From Paraphysomonas bandaiensis (taxonomy: Eukaryota > Chrysophyceae), in NCBI GenBank assembly GCA_965644295.1, contig CBFFRP010000185.1, positions 1 through 64,000 on the forward strand: a stretch of 64,000 nt of DNA. The letters are read 5' to 3'. The notes beneath the pieces are model-generated. The model saw nothing but the letters and a program-made list of their open reading frames with translations, made no database searches and had not been told where the DNA came from. A program made the translations under genes and the position numbers. This document shows positions 32,673 through 47,427 of the stretch, one piece after another; the stretch's first letter is position 1; every line of letters begins with the position of its first letter.

Positions 32673-35600
32673 ATGAGCGACGCAGCATTTACCCCTACTG
32701 AGCAAGACATTACCGACTATGAGGCGCTGAAACCGGAGCTTCTGAGGCAGTTACGTAAAGGTAGTGTTGAGATGTGCAAACTCTGACTATGGATAATATT
32801 CTACAGGGAAAATATTCCAAGCACAACACTGTTATGGCCATGTGGGACTAGTCAATCAAGGTGCAACATGCTATCTAAATTCCTTGTTGCAGTCCTTGTT
32901 TCACATCCCCGGCTTTCGAAATTTTATCCTGACCACAGACAGTAATGGAAAAGTAATTAATGCACTCAAACGACTCTTTGCTATGCTATCTCTCTCAGAA
33001 GACTGTGCAGTTAGTACCAGAGAGCTTACAACTGCTTTTGGATGGTCGAATTCCGACGTGTTCGACCAGCATGATGTGCAAGAGCTCTTCTGCTCCATGA
33101 CTGATGCCCTCAGCCAAGAGTGTGCAGAATTAGATACATTCTTTTCCGAAAGTTTTAAGGCCAATCTTAAAGGTATCGAGTGTGTGATACATGCATTGCT
33201 TGTTAATTCAATTTATATAGATATTTTGGAATGTCCGTCGTGTGGCTTTAAGAAAGAGTCTGCCACCACGTATCAAGACATTCCGTTACACCTCCCTCAA
33301 AGATCCCCAGAAGATGAGGCAAAAGGCCTTATATTATCAGATCTTCTGTCAAACATCTCGGAACCAGAAGTGCTCGACGAAAATAATTTGTGGACTTGCT
33401 CGCAGTGCTCCGATAAAGTTCAAGCCAAGAAAGCCACACACCTCGAGTCCCTCCCCTCAACCCTTTTCCTTCATGTTAAGCGACTCAGTTATGACAATGT
33501 ACGTTTGCATTAGCGATATTATAATATTTATAATCGTACGCATTGTTACAGGCTACGCAGCAGAGAAAAAAAATTCTATCCCCCGTATACTTTCCTCAGA
33601 TCCTGTCTGGGAAGTCTATTAAACCCGATGATGCGGCTGAAGACTACAAACTACGTGCTGTGCTTGTGCACAGTGGAACCGCTTCGGGTGGACACTATAA
33701 AGCTTATATTCAGTCAAAAGGCACCTGGTTTGAATACGATGACAGCACCGTATCGGAACTCTCCAAGGAGGACGAACAGAAACTATTTTGGTTCAGTAAG
33801 CCCGATGATGTAAATGAGAATGCGCCAGACTCTTCTGACTTTATAATGAAAGGCTTCTCTGTCTACGAGGGAGCTTATATGCTTTTATATCAACGTGATA
33901 GCAAAACGCTTGCTGATGAGGAAAACACAGCTGTTTCCATTCCTTCGGAGCTCGTGGATCAAGTAAAGTCTGCCAACGACCATTTGAACCAACTCAAAAA
34001 GGCTTATGAAGTCCACAAGCTTATGACTGAAGTAAGGTGTTTCAAAATCGTCGCGGATATGGGTAGTCATGTTAAGGCAAATAACATTGCACTTCCACCT
34101 ACAACATCCTATATCATTGGTTCCAAATCATTAGACGATGCGAAGCAGATTGTATATGACTCTTTTGTGCGAAGTGGAGTGATAGATACATCCACGACCG
34201 ACATGTCGATGTGTCGTTTACGAAGATACAACCCTTCTTCTCGTGTGGTTGGAGAAACATTCACCAACCGTGAGAGTTCATCCCTTGCTTCTCTCGGTCT
34301 CTCTCCTCTCTGCTCTCTTGCCTTGGAGGTTCTTTCTCCGGGAGGCACTTTCGCAGATTTTAACCCGAAAGAGGTAGAAGTTAGACTCCTCGAGTGGAAG
34401 GACAACAAACTTCCAACCCCTGACGATGAAGTTGCCGATGTGTTTGTCACAGTTGCTGGAGAGGAAAATGCCACTGTAGGTGCACTACGTAACAAAACCG
34501 CAGAAGTATTTAGTGTGTCCGAGGCGGACAGAGTTGTATTGGCGACAATGGATAGCAAATCGCACTATGTTGAACTGGGTGACGACTCTGCGATTCTCTC
34601 TACCGATTGCAGAGTACATTCTGGCGATGATGTCGTGGTGCACATATTACCTGATGGACAATCGCGCATTGGTGGCAGAGGTGAAGAAGTATTGAAGGCA
34701 CTCGAAGCACAGAAGAGGAACATACGTATATCATTTAATTCTCTTGAAGAGAAACAGACTGAAGGCGATGATATTGCCACTGTAACCTACGATCGATCGC
34801 TGACAACTTCACTTGATAATACTCTTGGCGACCTGAAGAAGATTATTGCCTCCGAACTAGGTGTTTCTGTTGATAGCTTCTTCTTGCGCCGCAACGCGAA
34901 CGCCCCACAACTAAAGAAGCTCAATAAAACATTAGATGATCTTGGATTTGTGGACCTTAGTGTTATTCACGTCCAGGTACTGTGCTTGTTATTGTTATTG
35001 TGCAGTCTAACGAAGTTCTTCAGGCTGGTCGCCAGGTTGCTCCGGGTGAGCATGTAGTCGTCTGCGAGGTTGATTTAGTTCATGACAACACAGACTGGAA
35101 AGTTACTCCAGAAAAAAGTAGTCTGACAGTTGGTGATTTTGTGGTAAAGGAACGCATGACTGTGGCGCACCTGAAGGAACAACTACTGGCTAAGTGGGAC
35201 GAACTTGTAGGAGACCAGAAAAGTGTTGTTGGTACACCTCAGTCTGTTAACCACATTCGTGTACGTGATGGACAGACTGGTGTACAGTCTGGTCCTCTTA
35301 GAGATAACAGAATCCTTGGTAGATGCTTAGTGGGGCTAGCGGATGGACGGAAGATTATTATTCAGGTTCTTCCAGAGGCCGAAGTTATTGGCCCAGACCA
35401 CCTCTATATTTCTGCACGACTCATGTCTTTTCAAGACAAAGTTATCTCTCGGCCTTTGAGTATGCTTCTCCCCCGTGGACTTACAGTTCAAGACCTCTAT
35501 AAACTTTTGTTGGAAAAATATCCCTCGATTGGAGAAGAGAAATCTACTCCCGACCCCGCTGATCCTCTACATGAGGTGTATTCCGATTTTCCAGAGTGTA

Positions 35601-36160
35601 GCATTATATCTGTTGCCAAGGCTTATAACTCTGGACCACCACTGACTATGAAATCTTCTCTTAAATTGAAGTGGAATGATATGTCAATTGTGAAGGAACC
35701 GACATCTGCCGTGGACAAACCTCCATTCAACCTACGAGATGGATCTGTACTTGTAGTACGCAACGTGGCTGACTTTGAACGCGCCCGTGAAGCTGCTCGC
35801 GCCCGAGTCGCGGAGAGACCTTCGTCAGCAGCTGACTCCCCAATGCGTGGGAGGCTCCGTCCAGGTAGTCGCGCTAGATCCCGTGGTGGCCGTCGAGAGA
35901 AGGCGGTTACTATCAACCCGGGCACTGAAAATATTGCCAATGGTGCCGCTCCCCCCCCTCCAGATCCAAGCCCAACCAAAAAAGAGCAGGGTGGTATCGC
36001 ATCTGTTGAAGGCACAGGTGGTGTTCTCAGATCTCCCAGGATGGATATTAACGATGGCTCGACTGATGCAAAAAATGGTCTAGAGCTTCCTAACGCACCT
36101 GTTAGAGTTGTGAAAGTACTTCGCTCTCCTCGACCTGGGGAAGAAGAGGCGCAGCTATGA
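32673..36160 (+). CDS. USP47-like ubiquitin-specific protease
   Basis: Join: 32673-32760, 32807-33498, 33552-34976, 35024-36160 (introns 46, 53 and 47 nt), 1113 residues. The USP catalytic domain (about 45-400) has the Cys box GLVNQGATCYLNSLLQSLF with Cys51, a zinc-type CPSC...CSQC pair of knuckles, and the His box SGTASGGHYKAY with His308, followed by WFEYDDSTVS. GLVNQ-x-x-TCYLNSLLQ and the long C-terminus of ubiquitin-like modules are typical of USP47, which removes ubiquitin from proteins such as DNA polymerase beta. A Pro/Arg-rich tail (about 980-1113) has RGRLRPGSRARSRGG, a possible RGG-type or nuclear signal. The third intron could end at 35009 instead; both are in frame, but 35023 has a better branch site. 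Confidence 0.93.
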
Positions 36161-36550
36161 CCAATTCTAGCACTCAGAGAAATATAACTGCTCTCCTCTG
36201 TCACGCTGTTAGTATTGACAGGTATTGCATGTTCCGAATTAATGTTGCAGTATATTTCAGTGTCTGTGTTGTAAGCGCCTGACACAGAGTGTGTGTGGCA
36301 CGTAGTATGTAGAATATATCTATGTAATAAATATTCTTCGTCGAAGTATATTTCTGTATATTTTTTGTATATAGTTTAGTTAACACGCTGTTCGAAGCTA
36401 GCCCTTTTGAGAAGTCCTATTACTAGTATTCTATGATAGTGTAGCAAGACTGTATCTGTATCAGCATTTGGCATTAGGATGGTTGAACGTATGTAACATA
36501 ACTTTGAACTCACTCAATAATCAATTACTAAAATTATAATCACCATCTCT
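36161..36550. other. 3' flank, AT-rich
   Basis: Spacer between the deubiquitinase gene and the hAT relic. An AATAAA-like word (ATGTAATAAATATT) lies at about 36321, a possible polyadenylation signal. Confidence 0.4.
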
Positions 36551-37430
36551 CAGGGCTGCGCAACAATTAATTGCAATTTAAATGCCAACTATTGTCTAAA
36601 TAAATTAGATACTAATTACAAGTACGAATAGCATCTTCAACTGTTTACTGTTTTTGCATTCCACAGATGCCTATTAACTATTAACTATTAAAGCGCAAGA
36701 GCATAAGGGTCTCGAATTGATGAGGTACCATGAATTTTCGTAGAGTACTCATGTTGATTTTTGCTCTGCTGAAAAGCCTTTCTACTCAACTTGTAGTGGA
36801 GTAAATATACATCAAGCACGGTACTTAGTTGCTTTAGTCGTGCGTAGTCGCTTTTGTTATTGGCGTGCTTGGTGCCTTCTCATCAGTGAGTCAGCACCAT
36901 CATCTTATTTTTCTTCTTCATCAGTTCTGTCCAACAGAAATTGTTTGAGCTGCGCCCTCTCAGGTCCAGTGAGGGTGTCCTCCAAACCGCTTTGGACTTT
37001 CACAATAGCATTTTCGAAGGTCTGATTCATAATTATGTCTTCAATCACAGCAAGGTTGAGGCTAGTACCAGGGAATTTCTGAATTACGCTATGGAATAAG
37101 ATATGCACATCACTAAGATCGGCCTGTTTGGCGCCATCCTTCTGGAGAATTATAGAAGCGTTTTCAAACTCTCTTAACTCCGCTGTCAAGCGATCTAATT
37201 TAGCTTGTGTTACTGCATTAGGGATTAATTCGTTGACTTCATTGCCAAAATTGCACCAGCCCTTGGTGGTTGCGGCGACGCACAAGCAGCTTCTGTAGCG
37301 CTAAATAGTAGGATAATAGAATTTGTGTTGATTAGTTATGGGTAGAGGTCTAACTAGTAGATCTAGCATATACCACTATAGCCACTAGATCGGAACGAGG
37401 TTTTAACGCCTATTGCTAAATAAAAGACTT
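36551..37430 (-). mobile_element. hAT element relic with terminal repeat
   Basis: The 3' end of the element begins CAGGGCTGCGCAACAATTAA at 36551, a typical hAT terminus. Reading on the minus strand, an open piece of 126 codons (37285-36905) ends with TDEEEK. It is followed, after stops, by YIYSTTS and then ERLFSRAKINMSTLRKFM near 36.76 kb, the hAT C-terminal dimerisation signature. Several stops make it dead. The 5' part (37290-37430) is the dispersed repeat also seen at 30.6 and 54.9 kb. The other terminus was not found. Confidence 0.75.
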
Positions 37431-39157
37431 TCAATATATATATATATATATGCACCAGCCCAGATCTCTACCAACTACAAATAAATATCTTTAGAGCATG
37501 GTATATATAGAGCCCCATATATAAGAAGTCTGATTATTACATAGGAACGGTTGGGTACAGAAACTAGTATTATGTCTATAGGCTGACTAAAATATAGAAC
37601 CCCATCATTCCTCACAAGAGCAAATGGCAAGTCATGTTTCCTCAATATTTGCTTGCATTTTTAAGAGTGTGGGAGCTGTTTGCACAATTTAGTAATTATA
37701 TGCTATCAATCAACCCACAATATAGAAGCACGGCTAAGATCAGTTTGTGTGGAGCGCATCCTATATAATCAAAGGCACAATTTCGTCAATCTTCAGGCCA
37801 AGAAGTCCGGCTAACTTTGGATTCATACGGGTATTGTCTCCAGAGAGAATTTTCAATACTCTAAAAATTACACCCTACCAATTCAAGCTTGTCCAGCAGG
37901 TAGTCACCAAGTGATTCAGCCGAAAAATCAATGTTATCATCGTCCTGATCTTCGTCTTGGACACCACAGCAAAGCAACATTTTTGGAACAACTTTATTTT
38001 TATCACACCACACAGCAAACATTGCAATCATTCTCTAGCACATGTCCAACCACCATGAACTACACCACCATAAACACACTTATGATATTTTAGCTTGTTT
38101 ATTGTCTCAGATGACTTCCTTAGAGTTTTCTGATCTTCACGTAGACAACACTTCTTTTGATGCTTCTCATAAATGTCACCACACTAATATTTCGTAAATA
38201 TATTAGCCGTTTGGTCACCAATACTATTATAATACAGTGTCTACATGTTCTCTCACTACTTGATGATATATGATCGATATCAAGTTACATATTAGTTGCT
38301 GGGATCCATTTGCAGAGGGAGCGGTCGTATCAAACATGTATTCTGTATTAGTTCCAGTGTTGTACTCATTCTGGTTTTCGACTCCAATCACACGTTTTCG
38401 TGGTGATCTGGGTTCTGGGGGACAATTACAGGAATTATTTATCCGGACAACTAACTTGAGCCACATATATAGTCAGCAGATATGATACAAGGGACGCTAA
38501 TATATTTAAAAGTGGGAATCGGGGTGTGACGTGTGTAATGTGAGCGGCTTCTTACTAACTGCAAGGTTGTTATATCTACGTACGTAATTGTTGTTTCATA
38601 AAGTCAAAGTCGTAATAGAGGTCAAAGACATAAAGTAAATAACAATATTATTATAACATTATAACATGTCAAGTTATGACACAATTGGATGATTTACTTA
38701 GTTAACTGGACGTTTATTTACTCATTAAACAAGTTAAGACTAGGGAAGATTATAATAAGTAAGATCTTATATCGTCACTATCTTCTTGTATGGTCAATAT
38801 ATATTCAGTTCTCATTAATTCTCATAATACAGTTACCGCCATAATTCCAATATCTTAGAATTACAGCTTTTAATTGCTTAAACAGCAAAACTCAACATAA
38901 CAGTTGTTATCTAATTATTGAGTGATATCCTATATGTCCCTGCTATAAGTATTCTTTAGAAAGAGCGACCGTATTCTCATATAGCTGCAATAGAGTACAC
39001 CAAATGATATTGTCCGGATAAGAGTTTGCAAAAAAACAACAAATATATTTTTTGAAAGACTATGTACTGTTATTAAATACTATAATACCCAGAAAATATA
39101 CATGTAACACAGCCCTACATACAATTACATCTCAATCATACGGTTGCGGTGGTTTTC
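37431..39157. other. Gene-poor region
   Basis: 1.7 kb of AT-rich DNA with a TATATATA run at 37436-37451. Short frames (for example 38227-38485 on both strands) show no recognisable domain. Nothing supportable. Confidence 0.55.
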
Positions 39158-40552
<1,395 letters not shown>

Positions 40553-40853
40553 TCACTGCCAGATTGCTCTTTGCATGAAATTAAAACCGTCATTAATGCA
40601 ATCTTGAAGGGACACTTAATCTTTGAGGGTCACTCATTTTTCAGTTTGGGTAGTATGTCAGAATTTGCTCATATGAGTGCTGCTGCTGATGGGGATGAAC
40701 AACTTTGTGGGTCGATGAATTCTCCATACATCAATACACACACACACTGATAGAATTGCTTGATACGCTGAGAGTGTAATTGTTTAATGACATTATTGAA
40801 TCCACATACTGTCAGAAACGACAAATTTATTGTATTTGTGCTGTCAGTTTGAA

Positions 40854-43212
40854 ATGGCTGCATTAGGTATGCATCCCCCTATATCGCTCGAGCATCCCAC
40901 CCCTACAGAGCTGCTGGCAACATCATCACTAGAGAAGTACTTAACCCTCAGTAATGTATATGAGAGCCCGGAGGGTCAGTCGAAGCGAGACAACATTCTT
41001 AGAGTATTACAGCAGATGGTTAGGGATTGGGTCAGTGATGTAGGTAGAAGTAGAAATATAGCAGATGATGATCTAGCGGGCGGTGCTGGGGCTCTATTGA
41101 AGGTGTTTGGCTCACAGAGGCTGGGTGTACATACCCCGGAATCTGACATCGATGTCTTATGTATTGCGCCTTCGTTTGTAACTCGGTATGATTTCTTTGA
41201 ATCATTTTGCGAAGTGCTAAAGAGCCACGATGACGTTACCCTTCTTTTACCTCTACCAGAAGCTTACACTCCAGTTCTGAAGTTTAATCTCTCTGATCAA
41301 CCAATTGATATGATATTTGTTTCTGTTGCCTTATCCAAAATACCAGATGATTTTGATGTTCTTGATAATAAATATTTGAGGCGGCTAGACGAGCAAGGAG
41401 TGAGAAGTTTAAATGGGTGTCGTGTAGCAGAGCGTTTACTTCAATTAGTTCCCAATGTAGAAGCGTATTGTACAACACTTCGGGCTGTTAAACATTGGGC
41501 TCGTCGACGAGGTATCTATGCAAACGTATTGGGTTTTCTAGGTGGCGTCAACTTTGCTATACTTGTTGCATTCGTATGCCAGGTGTACGTTAACGCATGC
41601 CCATCTATACTCCTCAACAAGTTCTTCAAACTATACTTCCAATGGCAGTGGCCACGTCCTATTATGTTGACCTTCACAGAGGACATTCCTGAGTTAGAAG
41701 GAGTTTATATGCCCTCTTGGAACCCCAAGGTGTATCCAACTGACAGACAGGCTTTAATGCCAATCATTACCCCTTGTCCTCCGGCAATGAATTCTGCGTA
41801 CAACTGTGGAATGCCTCAATTTCGAGCAATACAGGTTTGTTTAACAAATAATTTTGGAATGCCCTGGTTATTCTGAAACTTAATTGTATCTCCTATATTT
41901 GGTTTGCTGCGTGTAAATTTGTGAAGGCTATAATTGTGTTGTCGGGTTAAATACATCATCTAACCAGAAATTGTTTTCACAGCGAGAAGTTAAGCGTGGT
42001 CACTGTTTGTTCGAGGGATGGGAAACTGCCATCGCGACTCGCCAAATGGCTTCCAATTGTATACCTTGGCCTGAGCTGTTTGCTCCGTCTAACGAGGAGT
42101 TTTTCAAACGGTTCCCGCGATATATACAGATCGATGTCACAGCTGACACGGCTGATGACCACCGGCTTTGGTGAGTGCACATATAGCTCATATTTGTGTA
42201 ATAATCATTTTTTATGTGTTAGGTTTGGATGGTGCGAGTCAAGACTACGACAACTTTTAGTATCACTGGATCAGGTATCGTGAAATTTCAATCTCTTCAT
42301 CTCATTGACATCGTTTCTCAGCCGCAAAGGGTGTTTTGTCATCCGTATGCGAACTGTTTCCACCGTCCAACTGATGGCGGGGAAGCTGATGACGGAGAAC
42401 CTTTCTGCTCTACATTCTTTGTAGGGCTTTCTTTTCCTGACGGCCTAAGGAGGATTGATCTTACTCCCACAATACAGGTACACATTGATATGCATATTGG
42501 AATTGCATGAATTGAATATGTATACTCCTTGCCACTCGTGAATAGCGCATGCATAATATTTGGAAAACAGAATTTCTTAATGCGAGTTTGCTCTTGGATT
42601 GGAAAAACGGATCGTATGGATCTCCAAATAAAGGTATATATACTTTCTCCTTGATGAAGTCCTGTCTTTGTTTACTTAGTTTTGTACCTGATGTAGGGAA
42701 TGTTAAAGAAAGATGTTCCGGATTTTGTGAAGGACTGCGAATCACACCCATCATCTACCACGGACTGTACCCCTGGTAAGGTTAAACGCAACCGCGATAT
42801 TAGCTCCAATAGCACACTGAGTGCTAGTAGCAATGCTCCTCGCAGTGATTCGTGTTCTCCTCGACCCTCAACTCCAACTGGATCAGGAGAAAAAGAGGTA
42901 CACCCCGAAGAACAGGAAACATTCTCTCCTATTTCTTACGAGGAATCGCAGGATGGAAGATGGGGGACATATTGCGGCACGCATAGTTCCCCACAGTCCC
43001 CCATGGTAGAGGGATTTAGCCAAGATTCCCCCACTCAGGCTGAGGACCACAGCCCTCTACCGGCAAATGGAATTGCTGGTAATATGGACGACACTTCCTT
43101 TGCCAGTGACGTTGGCATTAGTATAGATACGACTTCTGGTGCTGTACCTGCAGCTCTGGACCCAAAGTATATGAATACATCTCCAGCCAAAAGAAGTCGA
43201 CCGAATAACTAA
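40854..43212 (+). CDS. PAP: Nuclear poly(A) polymerase
   Basis: Join: 40854-41834, 41983-42170, 42223-42274, 42322-42477, 42571-42633, 42697-43212, 651 residues; introns of 148, 52, 47, 93 and 63 nt all keep frame. It adds poly(A) tails to mRNA 3' ends. The nucleotidyltransferase motif is FGSQRLGVHTPESDIDVL with Asp98 and Asp100, and the third Asp is Asp152 in QPIDMIFV. Next come the central domain (VKHWARRRGIYANVLGFLGG) and the RNA-binding C-terminal domain (REVKRGHCLFEGWETAI, NFLMRVCSWIGKTDRMDLQ, GMLKKDVPDFV). The last 150 residues are Ser/Pro-rich and disordered, ending SPAKRSRPNN, a likely nuclear signal. The first two non-minimal introns are the longest in the window. Confidence 0.95.
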
Positions 43213-44348
43213 AGCTTAAACATCATTGCGATTTCTGTTACGATTGATATAATTCTATTATCATGCATGTGGAGCACATTAATAGATGTATAATTTTCTT
43301 TGGATTATTGTACATGCGCATATAGTCGTACATCTTGTACACCTTGCTGAAGTGAAGTTTGTACAACGGCGAATAATAGAAGCCCTAGAGTTTGCTGTAA
43401 TAAGTTGTTGTATTTGTAATAATTGAACAGCACATTTTGTATTCTTAGGTGTTTGTTTTGGCCCTTTCGTCAGTATACATTATACATATTCGCTTCGAAG
43501 AAGTAGTATAACAAATTCGCAAATAGCACATTATTTACTATTTATTATCCAAGGTATTTTGTGCAAACTTACTAAACTATACCTTAAGACAATGTATACC
43601 TACAACCTTGCACTCAGAGTGAAAAATCTGCATGTAGCTTAGCTAGTAGTCATACTGTCATTCATTACTACTGTTATTATGGACGAGACACCTACGGGTA
43701 GTTGCAGGAGGAATCCAGGATCCATTTAGTCAATACGCCCAACAAAATACTGATTAAAATATAGGATCAGATTAGTAAAGTCGGTGGACTTGATGAGCTA
43801 GGAATGAGCATCCCTCTCGTGGGGGATCATCAACAGAGACAACATATTCTTAGGCTCTGTCAGTGCACAAGAATGAGCATCTAGTGCTTCACCTACACCA
43901 TTCACTGATCGCTCTACTGCAGCCCTGCTGCTTCAGAAGTCGATTTAGAGGTCATATCATTGCTAGCAGAGGTTGAGGGTTGAGGGTTGAGGTAATACCC
44001 TGTGCTTCAGTGTCAACGCTGTCGTTCACTGGAGTGAGGCAAAGCATAACATGCCATGATGGGGATACACACGCTCTTTTTCTCTGCTATCGAATAAAAA
44101 AACAAGCAGAGAGTATGAACGAGTTTCATTGGATAGATTTAAACTTCACAGCAATAAAAAACACGGACAGCAACACGAATCCGGTTCCCTCTATTTTATT
44201 GGTCCAGTGCTAAAGCTAGTTCCCCAATCAGTGACGAAGACAGTGAAGACTTCATACGATCCTGATATGATCCACTTCGACATCCAGTGGCTTGTATACA
44301 CACTATTCCGTCCCATTAATACATCAGATAGCACTGAAAGCTGAACAT
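43213..44348. other. Intergenic region
   Basis: 1.1 kb. A frame at 43980-44213 and its neighbours have no recognisable domain. Nothing supportable apart from the flanking UTRs. Confidence 0.5.
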
Positions 44349-45074
44349 ATGAGTGGCGTTATGACTGGGAATAAGCGGAAAAGAGTGGATGTGTCGTCTG
44401 GAACTGAGGGAGCGCCAGATGCGGTCGATATAAGCGAATCGGTGCAGGCTGAACCAGAACCATCAGCCTCAAGCGGCAACTCTCACTATAAGAATCCTCA
44501 GCGGAGCATATTGAGTATATGGCAGTCAAGTGGGGAATCAAAGCGCTATATTCCACCAGCGTCACGTCTGACGCATAAAACCCAATCCACACCGATGCAC
44601 CGTTACCCAACCCACCAAGCACAGCTGCCATCCTCTATGAAACCTTATAATCTGCCATTATATTACAGTAATAATCAGTGCATTGCGGAATGCACGCCGA
44701 CAATTTGTAACGACAAAGTGGTGGCAATGGAACAGGTTTTCCAGGATCAGCTCAAGTCGATGTCCAGCGACCAAAGGAGCAGTGGATTCTCAAGTGACTC
44801 ATCCTCCCCATCTTCGTCATGGAGCTCCCCAGCAATTACTGGGTACCCTCCTACATGTACTTCATCCGTTGATGACAGTGAGTACCTCCCATTTCATATG
44901 TGGATCGTACGACAGAAACTTGGTGGAGAGCGAACCAGTATGGAAGGTCAATATAATTCCACACATTTACCACAGGTGCCTTTGCAGCAGGAGCCTTTAC
45001 AACAGGATCCTTTACGGATGCTTGATAACTCTCCTAGAGGTATACTTAACGAATATGTACAGAAATTTAGATAA
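44349..45074 (+). CDS. Unknown disordered nuclear-type protein
   Basis: 241 residues from the ATG at 44349 (an in-frame ATG at 44292 would add 19). Not recognised. It has an early basic signal (GNKRKRVDV), a segment NPQRSILSIWQSSGESKRYIP, Ser/Pro-rich middle stretches (SSDSSSPSSSWSSP) and a short Gln/Pro repeat near the end (PLQQEPLQQDPLR). Composition suggests an intrinsically disordered regulatory protein. It could continue into further exons on either side. Confidence 0.5.
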   Translation: MSGVMTGNKRKRVDVSSGTEGAPDAVDISESVQAEPEPSASSGNSHYKNPQRSILSIWQSSGESKRYIPPASRLTHKTQSTPMHRYPTHQAQLPSSMKPYNLPLYYSNNQCIAECTPTICNDKVVAMEQVFQDQLKSMSSDQRSSGFSSDSSSPSSSWSSPAITGYPPTCTSSVDDSEYLPFHMWIVRQKLGGERTSMEGQYNSTHLPQVPLQQEPLQQDPLRMLDNSPRGILNEYVQKFR

Positions 45075-46161
45075 CCATAGTCAAGCCTATTAGATTCTAT
45101 GGTGTTCAAACGATGCAGGACCTCCAAAGAAACTGATAATATCAGTGATAGAAACAGTATAGATCGATTATCGCGTTGTTGCGATCCCTGACTAATTGTA
45201 TTGCGGAATTATATCTACCGTATGTGTGAGAGAGTATTACAGCTCCGAGATGCAGATAGATAGAGAATAAATATTCAAACTACTTCCATGACCTCAGTAA
45301 ATCAATTATATGCAGGTGATATCTGAACGAACTTTAGCTCACTAGATTTTTAGAATTTATATACAATATGCATCTCTGTAGGAGCTCTGCGTCAGCGTAT
45401 ATTTATGAAGACTTCAAGTTAAAAGCCTAGTAACAATTTACTTTATAGTATTATCAGCCAAGCTGTACCCATTATTTCCTAAAATTTATCTGTGCTACAG
45501 CGACAGGAGAATAGTAGAAGCTAGTTGTTGTGAGTTGTAGCTTCTTGTGTATTACATTAGCTTGTTGAATATAAATTGTTGTATAACTAAAAAAATATTC
45601 ATTCTCTTCCAAGTTTATGACGAAAGGTAGTTATGTCGCGATTGTGTACATTGCCGTTCCGGTTGCTTTGTTTGTAGAACCATTGCATTAGAGAAATAGC
45701 ATGAACGTTGAGTTTACACACCTCCACAAGTTATCAATATTGAATCGCTAATATGCCAAAGTATAATTTGAATAAAGTAGTATTGATGGCTAACATTGTG
45801 TCAATGCCATTAATAAAATCTTAATCTGACCAGAACAACAATGCAAGTTCCAGTAGTACAATGTCGATACACCGTACAATACAACACCTTTTCAAGTTAC
45901 GTCCTTTACGATTGAGTACCACATTCTATATGACGACCTTTAAAACTAATTTTAACTAAATAGGTGTAAGATTTGTGATATACGTTTATTCTACTTTAGT
46001 GATTGATAAATGATAAATAATGTGCCACAATATATGTATATCACTAGAACCAGTACTTCAATGTTAATGTACGAATTCATTCTATTTCGTTATTACGGAA
46101 TCGTCTTGACAATATGATTTTTATTACCAGACAAACTCATAATTATTGGCTGACATGAAAG
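45075..46161. other. Intergenic region between convergent genes
   Basis: 1.1 kb, AT-rich, without a supportable gene or repeat. Confidence 0.5.
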
Positions 46162-46974
46162 TTAACATACTGGGCAACGCCTTAGCGTAGGAGCAGTACA
46201 GCGATGACCACCAGAAACAAGGGGCATGTCTCTCCACACAACATCTCCACAATCATTCACCTGCAACTCCGCAGCAACAAACTCAAACGCCTTCTGTTTA
46301 TCGCATTGGTTAGGACTCAGTGGATCCACTAAAGGTATTTCCTCCACAAATATGCGATCGCCGGCCTGCGTGCTTGATGGGGGATCCACGAATTCAACTT
46401 TCCTTTCTCCATTTTCGCCATCTACACTTGCGCATAATACCATGCCATGACTCTTAAACCCTTTAAGATTTCTGGGCTTGAGATTGCATACCACAATTAC
46501 CTTTCGATTTTTCATTTCATCAAGGGTATAATATGGTACCAATCCTGACGCTATCTTTCTCGGTTCTTCTTCCCCGACATCAATGTCCTCGCAGTAAAGT
46601 TTATCAGCGGATGGATGAACAGAAACTTCTCTAATAATTCCCACTCTCAAATCTAAACTATTGACAGTGAGAGACTTTGCGCTTTTAGCTGCTTTCGAAT
46701 TATCACATGACTGCTGCTTGGTATCACTTTTCGACTGCTTCTTAGCTTTCTTGGAAGAGACAACAGGAGCATCATGCTGTGTGGAAGGATTTGTTGATTC
46801 TTCAGATGAGGAGAATGCTAACGAGCATTCAATCTCACCAATAACATCATTCAGCAAAGCTAAAGCAGTTGTGGAGCGGTAATAGTCGGAATTAACAGGC
46901 GGCGAGTCTTGTGGGATATTCATGGACGCCATGATGTCATCAAGCATTGCAATGGCCTTGTGATATCCTGCCAT
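46162..46974 (-). CDS. EMAPII/Arc1p-like tRNA-binding protein
   Basis: 270 residues, no intron. A helical N-terminus (about 1-60) and a Lys/Ser-rich linker (SKKAKKQSKSDTK) are followed by an OB-fold tRNA-binding domain (about 105-270). That domain shows LDLRVGIIREVSVHPSADKL, then PRKIASGLVPYYTLDEM, then KVIVVCNLKPRNLKGFKSHG, and VEFVDPPSSTQAGDRIF. These are the standard motifs of AIMP1/EMAPII, yeast Arc1p and the C-terminus of some methionyl/tyrosyl-tRNA synthetases. It is expected to be a cytosolic cofactor that delivers tRNA to synthetases. The absence of a catalytic domain points to AIMP1/Arc1p, not a synthetase. Confidence 0.93.
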   Translation of the reverse strand: MAGYHKAIAMLDDIMASMNIPQDSPPVNSDYYRSTTALALLNDVIGEIECSLAFSSSEESTNPSTQHDAPVVSSKKAKKQSKSDTKQQSCDNSKAAKSAKSLTVNSLDLRVGIIREVSVHPSADKLYCEDIDVGEEEPRKIASGLVPYYTLDEMKNRKVIVVCNLKPRNLKGFKSHGMVLCASVDGENGERKVEFVDPPSSTQAGDRIFVEEIPLVDPLSPNQCDKQKAFEFVAAELQVNDCGDVVWRDMPLVSGGHRCTAPTLRRCPVC

Positions 46975-47427
46975 AGCTAGAATGCAGTGTACAATGAAAC
47001 GCTAAGAGGAGATGGTGTGTTTTAAGATGTTAAGTGGCCAATTACACGATGCCAATCGAGCGATGTCTGTGTGTGCAGATGTTCCACAACCACACCGTAT
47101 AGGTATACAATCTGCCGCATGCTCTACATGCTGTACTGAAACGTACATATATACAGTGCTTGGTAGGTCGGTAGGTACATGTATTACAGTACATTTAATG
47201 GTCAAACTACAGTCAGTTCAACATCTCCCTGTACGATAGAGTTCTGCTCCTATTAATCGCAGCGCCACTGGACTGATGACACAGAGTGAAACTCATTCAA
47301 TAGAGCGATAATTATAGTAACTGGAGAAAGATAACGCGTAGCGATTGCTCTTGAAAATATATGATTCGCTGTTGTAGTTGTTCATGCTGATCAACTCCTC
47401 CGAGTGAAATATTCACCGGGTTAGACT
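46975..47427. promoter_or_regulatory. Divergent promoter region
   Basis: 453 bp between the divergently transcribed tRNA-binding protein gene and the zinc-carrier-like gene. It must hold both promoters; no individual element identified. Confidence 0.45.

Noticed and set aside
44500-44530. PIP-box (PCNA binding) in the disordered protein
   Set aside because: QRSILSIW lacks the aromatic residue required at the seventh position, so it does not meet the motif.
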